DNA from: Apiospora phragmitis
Lineage: Eukaryota; Ascomycota; Sordariomycetes; Amphisphaeriales; Apiosporaceae
Direction of reading: 5' to 3'
Assembly: GCA_038363925.1 (NCBI GenBank)
Contig: JAQQWL010000003.1
Span: forward strand, 62,001 to 126,000
DNA: 64,000 nt
Of this stretch, positions 8,958 to 20,779 are shown piece after piece; position 1 is the first letter of the stretch, and every line of letters starts with the position of its first letter. Position numbers and translations under genes: made by a program. Below the pieces are notes generated by a model. That model ran no database searches. It worked only from the letters and a program-made list of their open reading frames with translations, and was not told the origin of the DNA.

Positions 8958-11689
8958 CCAGCGAGTAGTTATGATGTCTAAAAGATAAATAGTTCTAGGT
9001 AATTCTATCTTAATATTATATTCTTAGGATAGCGTTTTTATGTTTATTATATATATATACCCTATTCGACCTTAACGTAGATTAATTTATTATACTTTAC
9101 GTTTTTAAATCCGTGGATCTATACTTCTACTCTATAAACCCCGTTCGTGTAATTAATTAAGTTAATCGGAACCCTGCCCCTCTTTTATTTAAATAACGGA
9201 ATATGCACCTAGTTAAGATCGAGCAAAGCGGAAAGCGGATATAATTCTATCGAAATGGATATATACTACAACTATTATAGCTATATAGAAAATTTGGTAA
9301 CTTACGCCGCAAATATCGAAAAGCCGAGGTGCCCTGTTCGAAATGTGAGCTAGAAACATTTAATGGTTACATAGCTTTAATACCGACCCTTGCATTCTTA
9401 TTGGTTTTATATTACGTAAGTACTTAGAGGAGCGCTATCCTCTCGAGGATAAGAAGGGTAGCGGACGTGGCGACTGCCTTTAAGCTGTAATTATAAGGGT
9501 TTAGGTAGAGTATTATACTTGTGTCTTTAATTAATTATATCGCAGCTTGCGCACAGTGTTACGATAAATTTCAGGTGTAAAAGAATCTATTAACTATAGA
9601 AATAAATATTAAATTAAATACTAGGGGAGGTTAATAAATAAGTAATATTAAACTAATATAAGGTGATATATGTAATATTACTTTAACTATATTTCTACCT
9701 CATCCTCTTTTATAAGTTTTCTTAGTATAATATTCTATATAAACGTCTCCGCTTATAAATACCCTAATTCTATGTAATAAGTAATTATTATTTATACTAA
9801 GTCTGCTTTGTTCTACACTAGTACCTTGGCTTATGGTGTAGACGAAGTCGAACGTATAAGTGCTGCTCTCTATGTTTATCCTGGCCTATTTAAGACTCCT
9901 TGCGCCGACTATAGTTGCGCCTAATATCCGTAGGAGAAGTAAATATGGCGTATAGTTTTGCTTACTACCCTTTTTACGAGTAATAAAGATAAACATGTTC
10001 CGTAGAAACGCTAGCCTCTCTTTTAGGATTTGCGGAAGCGTTTTGCTACTAGCTTCGTAAATAGGTATGTTGCGAGAGCGTATTACGCTATTAAGTATTT
10101 TACTAGAGCTAATATAAAGTATATATAAAGACTAGTCTATAACTTTTCCTCTAGAAATGTATATAGAGATCCACTTAGTAGACAGGTAAGGGAACCCTAA
10201 TGCAAGGGCTTACATATACTTGGCCTCGCGAGAGTGGCTGTTAGTAATCAGTGCCGTAAAGCTAGTAGCTTGGAAATCGGACTTTAATGCTAGGCTCCTT
10301 GCTTCAGTAGATGAAGATAGCTTTAGTGGCAGACCAAGACACGCAGGCTCAAACAATTCTTCGAAGCCAGTTACGAGTATCTTTCTACTCGCTTATTGGA
10401 TGAGAGACTTGGTAAACTGCTTTCGCGCTTCGCCCTAAGAGTTAAAGGATAGAGCAAAGACCATGCCCTTGAAGAGATTTGAAGACGTAGAAACGCCTTT
10501 GAGAGGACCTTTAGCAGGTTAAGCCGGCCTTAAACGGCGTGTTCGCTTGTTGGCTAGTTTGGGTATAGAGCTCTGCGGTGTCCTCGTATTAGTGCTATTT
10601 CCCGTGCCGTTACCTATAGGCGGTAGGTTATTATCCATTATAGCGATTAGGTCTTGATCCTCTGTTTATTGTTGTTCCCTATACGTTGATGTGGCTCTGA
10701 CCGACTGGTCGGGGGGGCTCTGTCGTCTAGGTGTCTGCGGAGTGTCAGGAGAAGCTGTCCTAGAGATTCGCTCTTTGCTCTTTCTACTATTTTCAGTGCT
10801 AAGTAGTGAGACTAGAGTTGCTATTTATAAGTCTGTATAATTATAAGGGTTTTAGGTATCGGTTTATAGCGTCCGATCTTCGCTAGCTAATAGGCTAGTA
10901 GCATTTTAATCTTCGCTCTTGCTTAGGCCGCCCTAAATAATCTTAAACACCCCCTTTCCCGTTATTATTAACCCCAATTTTAGCATAGGTTTAGTTTTAA
11001 CGCTTACTCGTATAATTTTATATTTTAGCCTTTGTACGATCTGCTAATAGTGCTTTAGTATATTTTTAATTTTTGGCAGTAGGCCGAGGGAATGTGATAC
11101 GTCGTAACGATATAGCGGCTTACTCTTATTTACGATTTACTAAGCGACGGTACCGGAAGGTGTTTACCTAATTTAAGTCTAAATCCGACCTTTTATTAAA
11201 ATAGCGGTTAAGAAGTTATTTAGAATTATAAATAATCCTAGTTAGTCTTTTTCGTTACGTACGCTCGTGTAAGAGGTATAAGGGAGTAATTTATATTAAA
11301 TTAAACCGTGTTTTCCCTCCTTATAACCACTTCCCGTTCATTATATACTCTTTTTTAGCTTTATTTATCGATTTCCCTTTTAGTAATAAGAAGGCTACTA
11401 TACTTAAAATATGGTAATTATTACCGTATAGTTAAATAGTATAATAGTAATTAGAACTAGGGAGAAAGCAGATTATATCGCTTAGTTTATACGACCTTAC
11501 GCTTAGGGTTAAAATAGTATATAACGTAGCGATAGCCCTATTCCTTAAAACGTAGATCTTATACCTTAAATAGGCGGTTAAATCTTCGTGATATTAATTA
11601 TCGAGAATACTATTTAATTAAAGCGAAAACGACGACGTATTTATTTTAGTTTAAAGGAGAGCAAGGAGGTTCTTAGTAATATTTTATAG

Positions 11690-12950
11690 TTCTTTTATTG
11701 CGAATATCAGAACTAGCCGTTATTCTAGCCACCGTAGAGAGGTAAAGTCCAGCTCATTCCGAGTTATACCCGACACAGGATATATGAAATCTAGCTCGAT
11801 TCTTTTCTACCGGTGCGCAAGCTATTAACTAACATTAGTATCGACCGGTAACGGTTCGTACTCGAGCGAAACTACGCAGCCTTCTATTAAATATCCGTTT
11901 ACACTCATATACTTTCGGTCAGGAGAAATAGTAAGATCCGAATCGAACGATACACCGGTCTCCAGGTCCAGAGCGTAGCTTGGATTCCATATGGCGCTGA
12001 AGTCGGGCACCCAAGACGGGATTTGGCCCGACTGTTCAGATGTTCCTGGGCCTTCCTGGCGTTTTGTGCAAAGCACGACAAGGGATCCCATGTTTTTTTA
12101 AGATATAAAGGGTAAACTAGTAAAATACCTCGTTATTATTTAGCCCATAGTTTAGTAAAAGGACGCTCGGAAGGTTTTAAAAGTAAGCCTACTTTTAAAA
12201 ACTTAGTACCGCGTAAATATAATCGCGTTTTAATTTAAATTAACGGAACGAGGTAGTAAAGATTAGTTCGAATAACTTTTATACCGCCTCCCTCGGGGTT
12301 AGCGCGGGTCCATCACGTGCGTTATAGCTGAATTCTAAAATCTGTTTAAAGTTATATAAGGGATTAATATTTTAAAGTATTCTCCCGTTATTAAAAACCG
12401 TTATAACTAATTTATAAAGAGAACGTATATATATATAATATTTTCCGGTCTATACGGTATATCGATACTTACTTATAACCGTTTTTAAGAAAGTTTAAAC
12501 CTGCCTGAACCATTTCTTCTTAATTAATTTAAAAAACCTTTCCTTAATTAAAAGATCGCTAAATTAAATAAAAAAAGGTGTAAGGTTAGGAAATAAGCGG
12601 GCCCAACTTTTAAAAAAGTACGTGTCGGCAGCTTTAAAAATAGGTTAAAGCATTTTTTCTTTATAATACTTCGTAAAACCGACCTAAGCTAGTATTTTTA
12701 TAGTATCGCGGTAGATATTCGTTATATAAAAAATTTGTTCGTTCTTTTCGGCGATATTATCTTGGTTAATACTAATAGCGTCGATCTATATATTATGTTT
12801 AATCTATTATTTATAGTGGTATCGTAGCTTGTCCAACGTTACGAAAAGCTTATTTATAATAGTAAATAGTAACCTATTTAAACTGATTTAAGTCTCGCTT
12901 TCTTTTTTATTTTAGATGTAAGAGAGTATAATAAACTTATTAGCCCGCTT
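11690..12950 (-). pseudogene. HET-domain (heterokaryon incompatibility) protein remnant
   Basis: On the minus strand near 12,785-12,740 the frame reads IDAISINQDNIAEKNEQI after a TAG where Trp belongs. This is the conserved WIDAxxINQ core of the HET domain (PF06985). Downstream, an open stretch 12,091-11,825 includes IPSWVPDFSAIW and, later, SPDRKYMSVNGYLIEGCV. This is the usual PSWVPDxS segment after the HET domain and the L-x-V-x-G block that follows it. The frame continues past a double stop at about 11,822 with NELDFTSLRWLE. HET proteins trigger cell death after fusion of incompatible hyphae. The upstream limit is unclear and several stops and probable frame changes make this copy non-functional. 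Confidence 0.72.
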
Positions 12951-13660
12951 TAATAAGACGTAATAAATAATATAAATAACCGGACTACTAAGTTTGCCTA
13001 GGGCGATCCTGAGTACCCGAATATCATTTCCTTTTAACGGGTTATAAGCGAATACTACCCGACTAACGCTAGTAATATCGGTTAAACCAGGGTCGTTAAA
13101 ACTAGCGGCTAACTTTACGCCGCGAATTAAGCCTATACTAATATTTTACTTATCGAGTACCGGTATATCGAGAGGTCGTTCGGTTAAGGCTAGTCGTCTA
13201 ATTATAATCGTAATAATTAAACGAATTACGTTTTTAAAGATGCCAAGTGTTTATTTTAAGTTATTAAGTCTGGGGATCTAATTTTTAAAACGGAGTCAGC
13301 TTATAATTCGGTCCTACGCTTTCTAACCTGACCTAACGCACCTTTTTTTTTCTCTCCGGGTAGACGGTTATTAGCGTAAGCAGCTCCCGCCCCCCCCCCA
13401 TAAGTATAACAGCGTTAGCTTGCTTAGCATAATATAATAAACCCCGGTCAAACGTCCTAGACTATAGATATATACTAACGTATATTTAAGAGCTAAGCTT
13501 AAGCTAAACAGAAATTCTTTTCTAATTTCGATAAAAGAAGAAGGCGCAAGTTATAAAAGCATGGGATGATTTTACTTTAAGAGATGAAGTAATAGTCGAG
13601 CCGTAAATAGGTAACCTTAAAATGCCCACTCGGTAATACTAAACAAAAAACATTGGCCGG

Positions 13661-13722
13661 CAAACTAGATCCAAAAGGGAAATATTAAATAGTAGAGAGA
13701 GGACGCAGGATTCGCTAGCGAT
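13661..13722. mobile_element. hAT-like element end, copy B
   Basis: A partial copy of the terminus seen at 8,600-8,650: AGTAGAGAGAGGACGCAGG is followed by ATTCGCTAGCGATA. It has the same orientation as copy A. The surrounding sequence is RIP-degraded and the other end was not found. Confidence 0.55.
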
Positions 13723-14759
13723 AATACGGTTATCGAAAGAGCTATACTAGGTCTGGAGTATAATAACAGGATTAGTAGATTAATAAAAGACCTGTATTTT
13801 ATTTTTTATTTAATTAATTATTATTTTATTACATATTTAAAAGGGAGTTAAATAAAGAGGCGGCGGACGTCTAACGTAATAAGAAAGGATTATATAGAGA
13901 TAGAAATCGTGATAAACGCGTTAAATTTTATTACAACGTTAGTTAAATAAACGAAGCGGGCGAAGCTTAGTATTAAAGCATAAGATACGTTACTTTTAAA
14001 TAAAAGCTATAATAAAATAAAAATAAGTTCGAATAGTAATAAAACTATCGGACCGGAAATATTATAACGTATCTACGAGCTAGTAATTAACTCCCGTAAC
14101 GAGATCTATAATTCCCGTATCGAAATCCGAGACCTAAAAGAGATTATTAATAATTAGCAGGCAATTATCTAATAGCCCACCGTTAAGTTTTAAACCGTTA
14201 CCTAATAATTAGAAGTATCTAGGAACGGCGCGGCCTTTACCGGTAGCGCCTAAACGAGCCTATAGGCCGCCCCGCGCTTTAAAAACCGCTAAGATTACTC
14301 GTTTAGCGTTATTTATAATAATTATAAGCTATTTATACTTATTTATATTATCCGAACTAGAAGATTAGTTTTTAATTATCGATAAAAAATTATAAGCTAG
14401 TTAACGCGATTCTACCCGAATCTATAATACGATTATTCGTCCGAAATAATAGGCCTTACTTCTATTACGGCACCTATTCGGAAAACGGACCTGATAGGTT
14501 TTAAAGGTGGGTGCATAGAATATTTAGCTAATAAAATAGAGCTTGTCCTCCTCGGCTACGTCGCCTACGTCGTCGATTAGAACCAAAGCCGTAGACCGGA
14601 GCTTGAATACTTGCTCCCCTATTCCCTCCGCCGCCGTCTCCTCCTCGATACTGACCGAAGGCGGACGTAAAATCCCCTTGGTCTGCTCCGCCACGATCTG
14701 CTCCGCCGTGCGCTCTATAGGGGTGTAGAATAGGCAAGTTGCGGTAGGGTAGATATAGG

Positions 14760-15305
14760 CCTTAGGATGTAGAGCTGCTGATGGATATTAATATCGCTAG
14801 CGACGCGCTAATACTAGCATATATTAATCGGAGTAATTTAAATAAAATGCGTAAGAAACGCTTACGTATAACGCGTGGGCGCAATAGGCCAGATAACGGC
14901 CTAGTGCACCGGCTATAGAAGATACGCGTTAACCGCCTGGTACCGAGCAATATTAACGAGGACCAATACTTCCTCGCTATTATGATCGCTATTGTTTAAA
15001 ACTCGGTTTATACCGATAATTTAAAAGGGATTAATTTCTCGTTAAAAAATGTTAAAGTTCGTTTAATAATAACTTTTAAGAATAATAATGCTTTTATTAT
15101 TTACACGGCGATAGTTCTAGCTGCGTTTTTAATAATATTTTATAAACTATATAAGGCGCTAGTGGGCGATACGTAAATATTAGTTAATTATATCCGCGTA
15201 CCTATATGGCCTGTTATGGGCTTTAAGGAGCGGCTTGGGCAGGTTTTCGGACGAGAAGTAGTTAGTTATTTTAAGAAGGATAATATAGAGACGTTCGATT
15301 CTTAA
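14760..15305 (+). pseudogene. remnant of an unrecognised conserved-looking protein
   Basis: The plus strand holds RKKRLRITRGRNRPDNGLVH (near 14,860), then VPSNINEDQYFLAIMIAIV (near 14,940-14,996) and, after a degraded part, FIIYTAIVLAAFLIIFYKLY and VPIWPVMGFKERLGQVFGRE, ending with an acidic tail and TAA at 15,303-15,305. Stops inside it are TAA/TAG at probable Gln codons and the frame must change at least once. I cannot assign a family. A basic segment, a hydrophobic segment and an acidic C terminus are visible. A GC-rich antisense frame at 14,528-14,737 overlaps the upstream side and leaves the real 5' limit uncertain. Confidence 0.4.
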
Positions 15306-16329
15306 GGCCGTATTATTAAAGTATAGACTTAAGGTTTTAATTACTTAATTTAATACGAGCTTTTCCGAGTACTAAAAGCTGTACTTTAAGATATTATTAT
15401 AGTTTATATAATAAACATTATTAAATAAATATAAGGCGTTAATATTCGGGTTGTTCGGTAAGTTTCTAATATTATATAACGGCTTTTTATAATTAAATTA
15501 ATAGACTTATCCGTTCTTATACCCGTAATTTATATATATAATAATTATAAATGCGGTACTTATATTTCGAAAGATATAATATTATTTAAATAATAGCCGT
15601 TATTTAATACGGTATAAAAAGTATAGCTATAAATATATACTTGGTCTCTTTAATTAGTATGGGAACTTAGTTAAATCTCTTATATGAGTTAGGTTATTAA
15701 ATAAGTTATAAATATAACTACGCTTAAATGATTAAGCCTAGACTCCGTAAGCGAAGTTATAACGTTTATTTTAATACGTATTGCCCACGATCTCCTCTCT
15801 TATATAATATCGTCGGATGTAGTTAGGATTTATTAAGCCTTTAGGTATTATTAAGAATAAATTGGAGGCGTTTCCGATAGTTTAGTAAAAAGCGAGGCAT
15901 TTTTGCTTTAACGTTTTATTTCTTATTTAGTAAAGGCTTTTAATATTAATCCGTTTATATTGCTAGTTATTTTAAAGTATTTATACCGCTTAAAAGGTAA
16001 GCTAGGTTAGCGATACGTAAGTTTAAATATATAACGTACCGTATCTTCCTAGCTTCGCTAATAGTAACGAATAAGTATTTATACGATTAGTCGCCGAAGA
16101 ATAAGAAGTAGGCTAGATATATATTTATCCTCCTATATATATGGTTTTAGGATTAAAGAAAAATGTTAAATAACGATAATAATAAACCTGCTTACGGTAT
16201 GTATTAACCAGATTTTATTCTTAATAGTATAATTTAGAACTAGATTCTTTCTCGGTATTTATATATATTTAAATAGTAAAACGACCCTTGCTATTTGTTT
16301 TTTTATAACGAGATAACTTTTAAAGGATG

Positions 16330-16660
16330 TACTGTTATTACTATTAAGTAGCTAGTGTGTTAGGGCACCAGTGCTTTACTTATATTCGATTCGGCTAAGT
16401 AGATAAGTTCGCCGCTACGGAAATCGAATATTATATTAGTGCGGAACTCCTTTAGTAATAGCCTATTCTTTGCCGACTCGAATAGATTACTGTGGCCTTG
16501 TACATAGTTTTCTTTACTTATAATGTTTATAACCCGCTTTCTAGATCGAGCACCTTTAAGGATATTAATAATATAAGCCCTTTAAATATTAGTTTCGAGA
16601 ATTTGGACGATTTTAGGCAGTAGTTTATATTCTTAGAATTTAGAAAACGTAGTGTCGTTA
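16330..16660 (-). pseudogene. unrecognised coding remnant
   Basis: On the minus strand a frame of about 80 codons, from near 16,575, reads RKRVINIISKENYVQGHSN, then LFESAKNRLLLKEF and FDFRSGELIYLAES. The first stop is a TAA after LVP at a probable Gln. The composition looks like a real soluble protein, but I recognise no domain. The rest is lost in RIP damage. Confidence 0.35.
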
Positions 16661-17639
16661 TTCGGAGTGGGTTAGGACCGGGTATCGTGAGATCTATATT
16701 TTTTTGTTATGACTAGTCTATTATAATATCCTGTCTGTAATTTATCCTTAGTAGAGATTGCTGGTTTCGACGGAGAGGTAGCTGCGATAATTGCCTTATC
16801 TTTTATAAGCTAAGCTTCCTGTTCGCTAATACCTTCTTGGGCTATTTTTAATTTTTAAAATCTGAGGAGAGAGGGTGCCAGGGGAGATTGAGATTTTAAG
16901 GGGGCCCCTTTGGTGGGCAGGAAGGGCGCGGCTATAGGTAGCGCGTAACCTATATGTTAATATATTAAACCTCGTAATGCTTTTTAATAATTTATTAGTT
17001 TTTTTAGTTCGTATTTACTCGTATATATATTTCGAATTATACTAGTTAAAGCTACTTCTAGCGTTATAAATTTTATACCGTAAGATATAACGAGGGATAG
17101 AGATTATCCGGCTCGTTAACGCCTTTTTCGTTCGGGGCTTCGATATTATTCGTAGCGAGAAACGGGCTTGTACTTATATTTATTAATATAATTTAAAAGA
17201 GTATAAATAAAAGAGTTATAATAACGCTGACCGCGTAAAACTAATTGCGTAATTTCTAGCTTTATACTATATGAGATCTAAAATAGGGCCTATACCGCTT
17301 TTAATATTGTTTTTAAATAGCTATAGATGCTTATTTTTTTTTAAGTATTTGGTTTGGTTTTATATATTATGCTAACTCTAGTTTAAGTGTGCCAGCTTAG
17401 GGAAAAGGTTACGAGCCGGTTCGGCGTTAAGGGCGGCTAGTAAAAATCCCGAGCTAGATCACCTAATACCGATATTTTATTATATAAGGACGATTTTAGT
17501 ATATTTTTTAATTTATTAAAAGTAGTTTATAATTGAATTTTTATTACTTAAAGCTTTTTTAAATATATTTAACTTAATAATATCCGGTATTATAATTATA
17601 AGTAAAAACTTTAAAAAACTATATAAAACGGAGCTCGAT

Positions 17640-19030
17640 AAGATATAATATAAGTTTATTAATAAGTAAAACGCGATCGCTTAATAAATCTCGTAATTCT
17701 AAGCGTATAGTTAAGCGACGGGAGATATTAAGGCCTATTTAAAAAGTAATAAGGGTTATAACTACGCTAAGATCGATAAATAGGTATAGGCTTGTACTCC
17801 GTTTATAAATCCGCCTAACGAAAAGCTAGTAAAAAACGATAAAGTTTATATTATTAGTAATTAAGTATCCTTTAATATCGTATAGTACGATAAGGCTTTA
17901 TCTACCGGCATATCTATAATTTATTTATTCGCTCTTTTTAAAAAGCGCGTTTATAACGGTGTTTCTTTAATAAAGAGAATATCTATTTAATAAATAATAT
18001 AATCGATCTTTTTAAATCGAATTAAAAGAAAGCGGAATTTCGGAATAAGGTGTTAACTTATTAAAAAGAGGCTATTGATAATATTAAAGGTAGTAAGGAC
18101 GACGAAGGCTATAGGTTTATATTAAAGTACTACGAAGAGTTAGAGAGTAGTATATATTAGTTCTAGGCCGAAGACTTCAAATTCGGCTTATACCTCTTCC
18201 TAGATCAAAGTATCCCCTATTTGCACCTGTATATTATTATAGTAATTAAGAGTATGTGTAAATATAGTACGTTATACTATAACTAGAAGATAAAAGATGT
18301 TTTGAAGGTACGGGATATAATAAGGAATGGTAAGGTTTAAGTTCCGACGCACGATACGATTATAACCGTAACGGAGGCCGCAGACTATACGATAGAAATT
18401 ATTATTTGCGAGTATAGTGACGGATGTATGGTTATTACTGAAAATGGCAGGTTCGAGAAGCTTGATAATCTTGAAATTTATATGGAGGAATATAGTAAAA
18501 GTTATATATAGTTTATTAAATTAGGAGATACTACGGTTAAAATGGTTTTAATCTTTGTATAAGACGTTATGGGCTAAGAGGTGCTTGAGATGTTAAGGGA
18601 AAACTACCTAGATAAAGTAAGACCTTATAATTATACTTAGTTGGTAGCGTTCTAAATTGCCGAGCTACTTGCCCGTATTAGGGTAGTAAAAGTTTAGCTA
18701 GAGCTAGAGGATTAATAGTTTGACCTGGACGCGACGCTTTTTAAGTTTGCCCGTATATAAGTAACTGGGGTAATTTACGAGAAGGAGTAACAGGGAAAGC
18801 TGTTCGTAGAAGTGATGGCGACGAGGAAGTAGAAACTGGGCCGGATTATTTAGATACGTTAATTAATATAAATAACTTTATTTATATGTGCGAAGGCTAA
18901 GGCCGGCTATTTAAAGCTTTTGTTTTAATATAGGAATATATACGGGCTAGGCGAGATATTTTAAGTATTTAATATTCTTATTATATATTTAAGAGTTGAA
19001 ATAAACCGGCGTAAATATTAGTTAAGTATT
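17640..19030 (+). pseudogene. degraded protein ending in a TPR segment
   Basis: At about 18,780-19,020 the plus strand reads GKLFVEVMATRK, a TAG, KLGRII or, one base away, LGPDYLDTL, and then QECIRARREI with stops replacing Gln. This is the tetratricopeptide unit found at the end of fungal NB-ARC/TPR proteins, and it matches the repeats at 22,286-22,790. Upstream, 17,640-18,760 holds a plus-strand coding remnant with only TAA/TAG stops, for example near 18,420-18,500 (DGCMVITENGRFEKLDNLEI), which I cannot assign. Whether both belonged to one gene is unknown. No NB-ARC motifs were found here. Confidence 0.5.
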
Positions 19031-19307
19031 AAATAATCGATTATATAAAAATTATATATTTTAAAATAATAATAGCGGTCGTAGTTTTAAAAAAAATTAT
19101 AAGATTAAATTAATAAAAAATATAACGATTACGAAATAAAAACTCGCGTATATTATAATAATAAAAAATAAAATAAATATCGAAACTAGCGATAACCGGA
19201 TTTATATTAAAAGTTCTTTTTATAAACGTTTATATTAATAATTATATTAAACGATACTAAAAAAGATAGTATTAAGGCTAGTAGCTAGGATTACGCTATC
19301 GTAGCTA

Positions 19308-19462
19308 TGGCCCGTTTCGACCTCGGAGACGGCAAGGTCCTAGCCCCTTATTTTAAGCCGACGCCGTTTTATAAGGATAGCAGCAAGCCGTACTACGTGT
19401 GATATACGGACGACAAGCGTTAGAGCTTACTTAACCTGGCGGCCCACGCCGTTAACGAGGCT
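19308..19462 (+). pseudogene. small unrecognised coding fragment
   Basis: The plus strand reads MARFDLGDGKVLAPYFKPTP, then FYKDSSKPYYV, a TGA, YTDDK, a TAG and LLNLAAHAVNEA before TAA. The two inner stops look like mutated Arg or Gln codons. GC content is higher than in the flanks. The fragment may continue to the Gln-rich stretch near 19,720-19,920. No family is recognised. Confidence 0.35.
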
Positions 19463-20779
19463 TAACATATTATATATATAATACCTATACCACCCCTATT
19501 TTTTACTTAACTTACTTCTATTTTATCTTTTTATTTAAATTAAAGTCTACGGTAGAAATCCCTTAAAATATTAATTCGCACTTAGTCTTCGGCATCCAGT
19601 ATAGTATTTAAGTTAATATATAGCTTTTAAACATTTAAAATAGATACTCGAGGGGTCCCTATCGTAAGTATGTGTAGTGGTATTTTAGTACTTATAAGGT
19701 AAAAAGCTTATCCTTGTTAAAACACGCCGAAGAAAAGCAGGACCGAAATCTATTTTTTTAATATAAGTTCTAGAACTATATTAATAGTTACCAGCAGGAC
19801 TAGGCTAAATAGGACTAAGCTGAGCAGGCGTAGCAGAACTGGTAGTAATGGTCGGATTACGGGGAACCGTGTTTTTAATACCGAGTATAAAATAAAGATA
19901 GCTAAAAAAGGTTGATATAATATTTATAGAGTTGCCGTGCCGATTACTAAGTTAAGAGTTATTTAATACTTTTATAATTGCTTAAATATCGATTTAACCT
20001 GGTTTTATTTAACGAAGCTTAAAGTTAGCCGATTTCGTATTAATATATTACCCTTATTAAAGTATCTAATTTATCGTTATAAGTTATCCTTAAACTAGGT
20101 ATAAAACTTAATATAAGTATCGATAACGCTTTTCGATTATTCGAGAATAGCTACTCTTAGCGCTTCCTATTACGGCGGGCTAATTAAATCGAATAATTAA
20201 AGAACTACCTCGATAAAGCGAATATTCTCGTAGAGGGTTTTTAAGATAAATAAAGCGTCAAAAATCTTCCGGAGGTCTTCAATTAAAAGCCGTGTCTAAT
20301 ATAGCGGGGGTAAGAATACCGGCCAGATTAAGCGTAAGACTTACGGGATCAGCTATAGTATTTAGAATAAAGGAAAAGAAGTCCGTACTTTTTTCGTAGT
20401 ACGATATTAAACGGTATGTACGGGTAAGATCGGAATAGCTTATATCTTATTAACGTAAATATAGAAAAGCCGTTTTATATTATGTATAAATGTAGCCTAC
20501 TTAAAAGGCTTTTTATATAGTTTATTACAAGCTAGTTAAGCTAATCCTATTTTTTTTTCTATAGTTTATTTTCTATATTTTATTACGTCGAGTTATATCG
20601 CGATCGAATTTTTAAAATAATAAAGCAGATATTAGTCGCTTTTAAAAAAGATAAACTATAAGTTTTAAATAGGTACGAATAACGGGTCTCTATAAATATA
20701 CCTCCCCCTAAATAAGTTAAGCCTTAGCGGCTTCCTTTATAATATCATAATATAGGCTAAATAAAACCTTAATAAAACG

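Noticed and set aside
14050..14300. Gag-like plus-strand text rich in Gln and Asn
   Set aside because: It looked like a retrotransposon Gag coiled region, but no zinc knuckle, protease or reverse transcriptase motif was found nearby.
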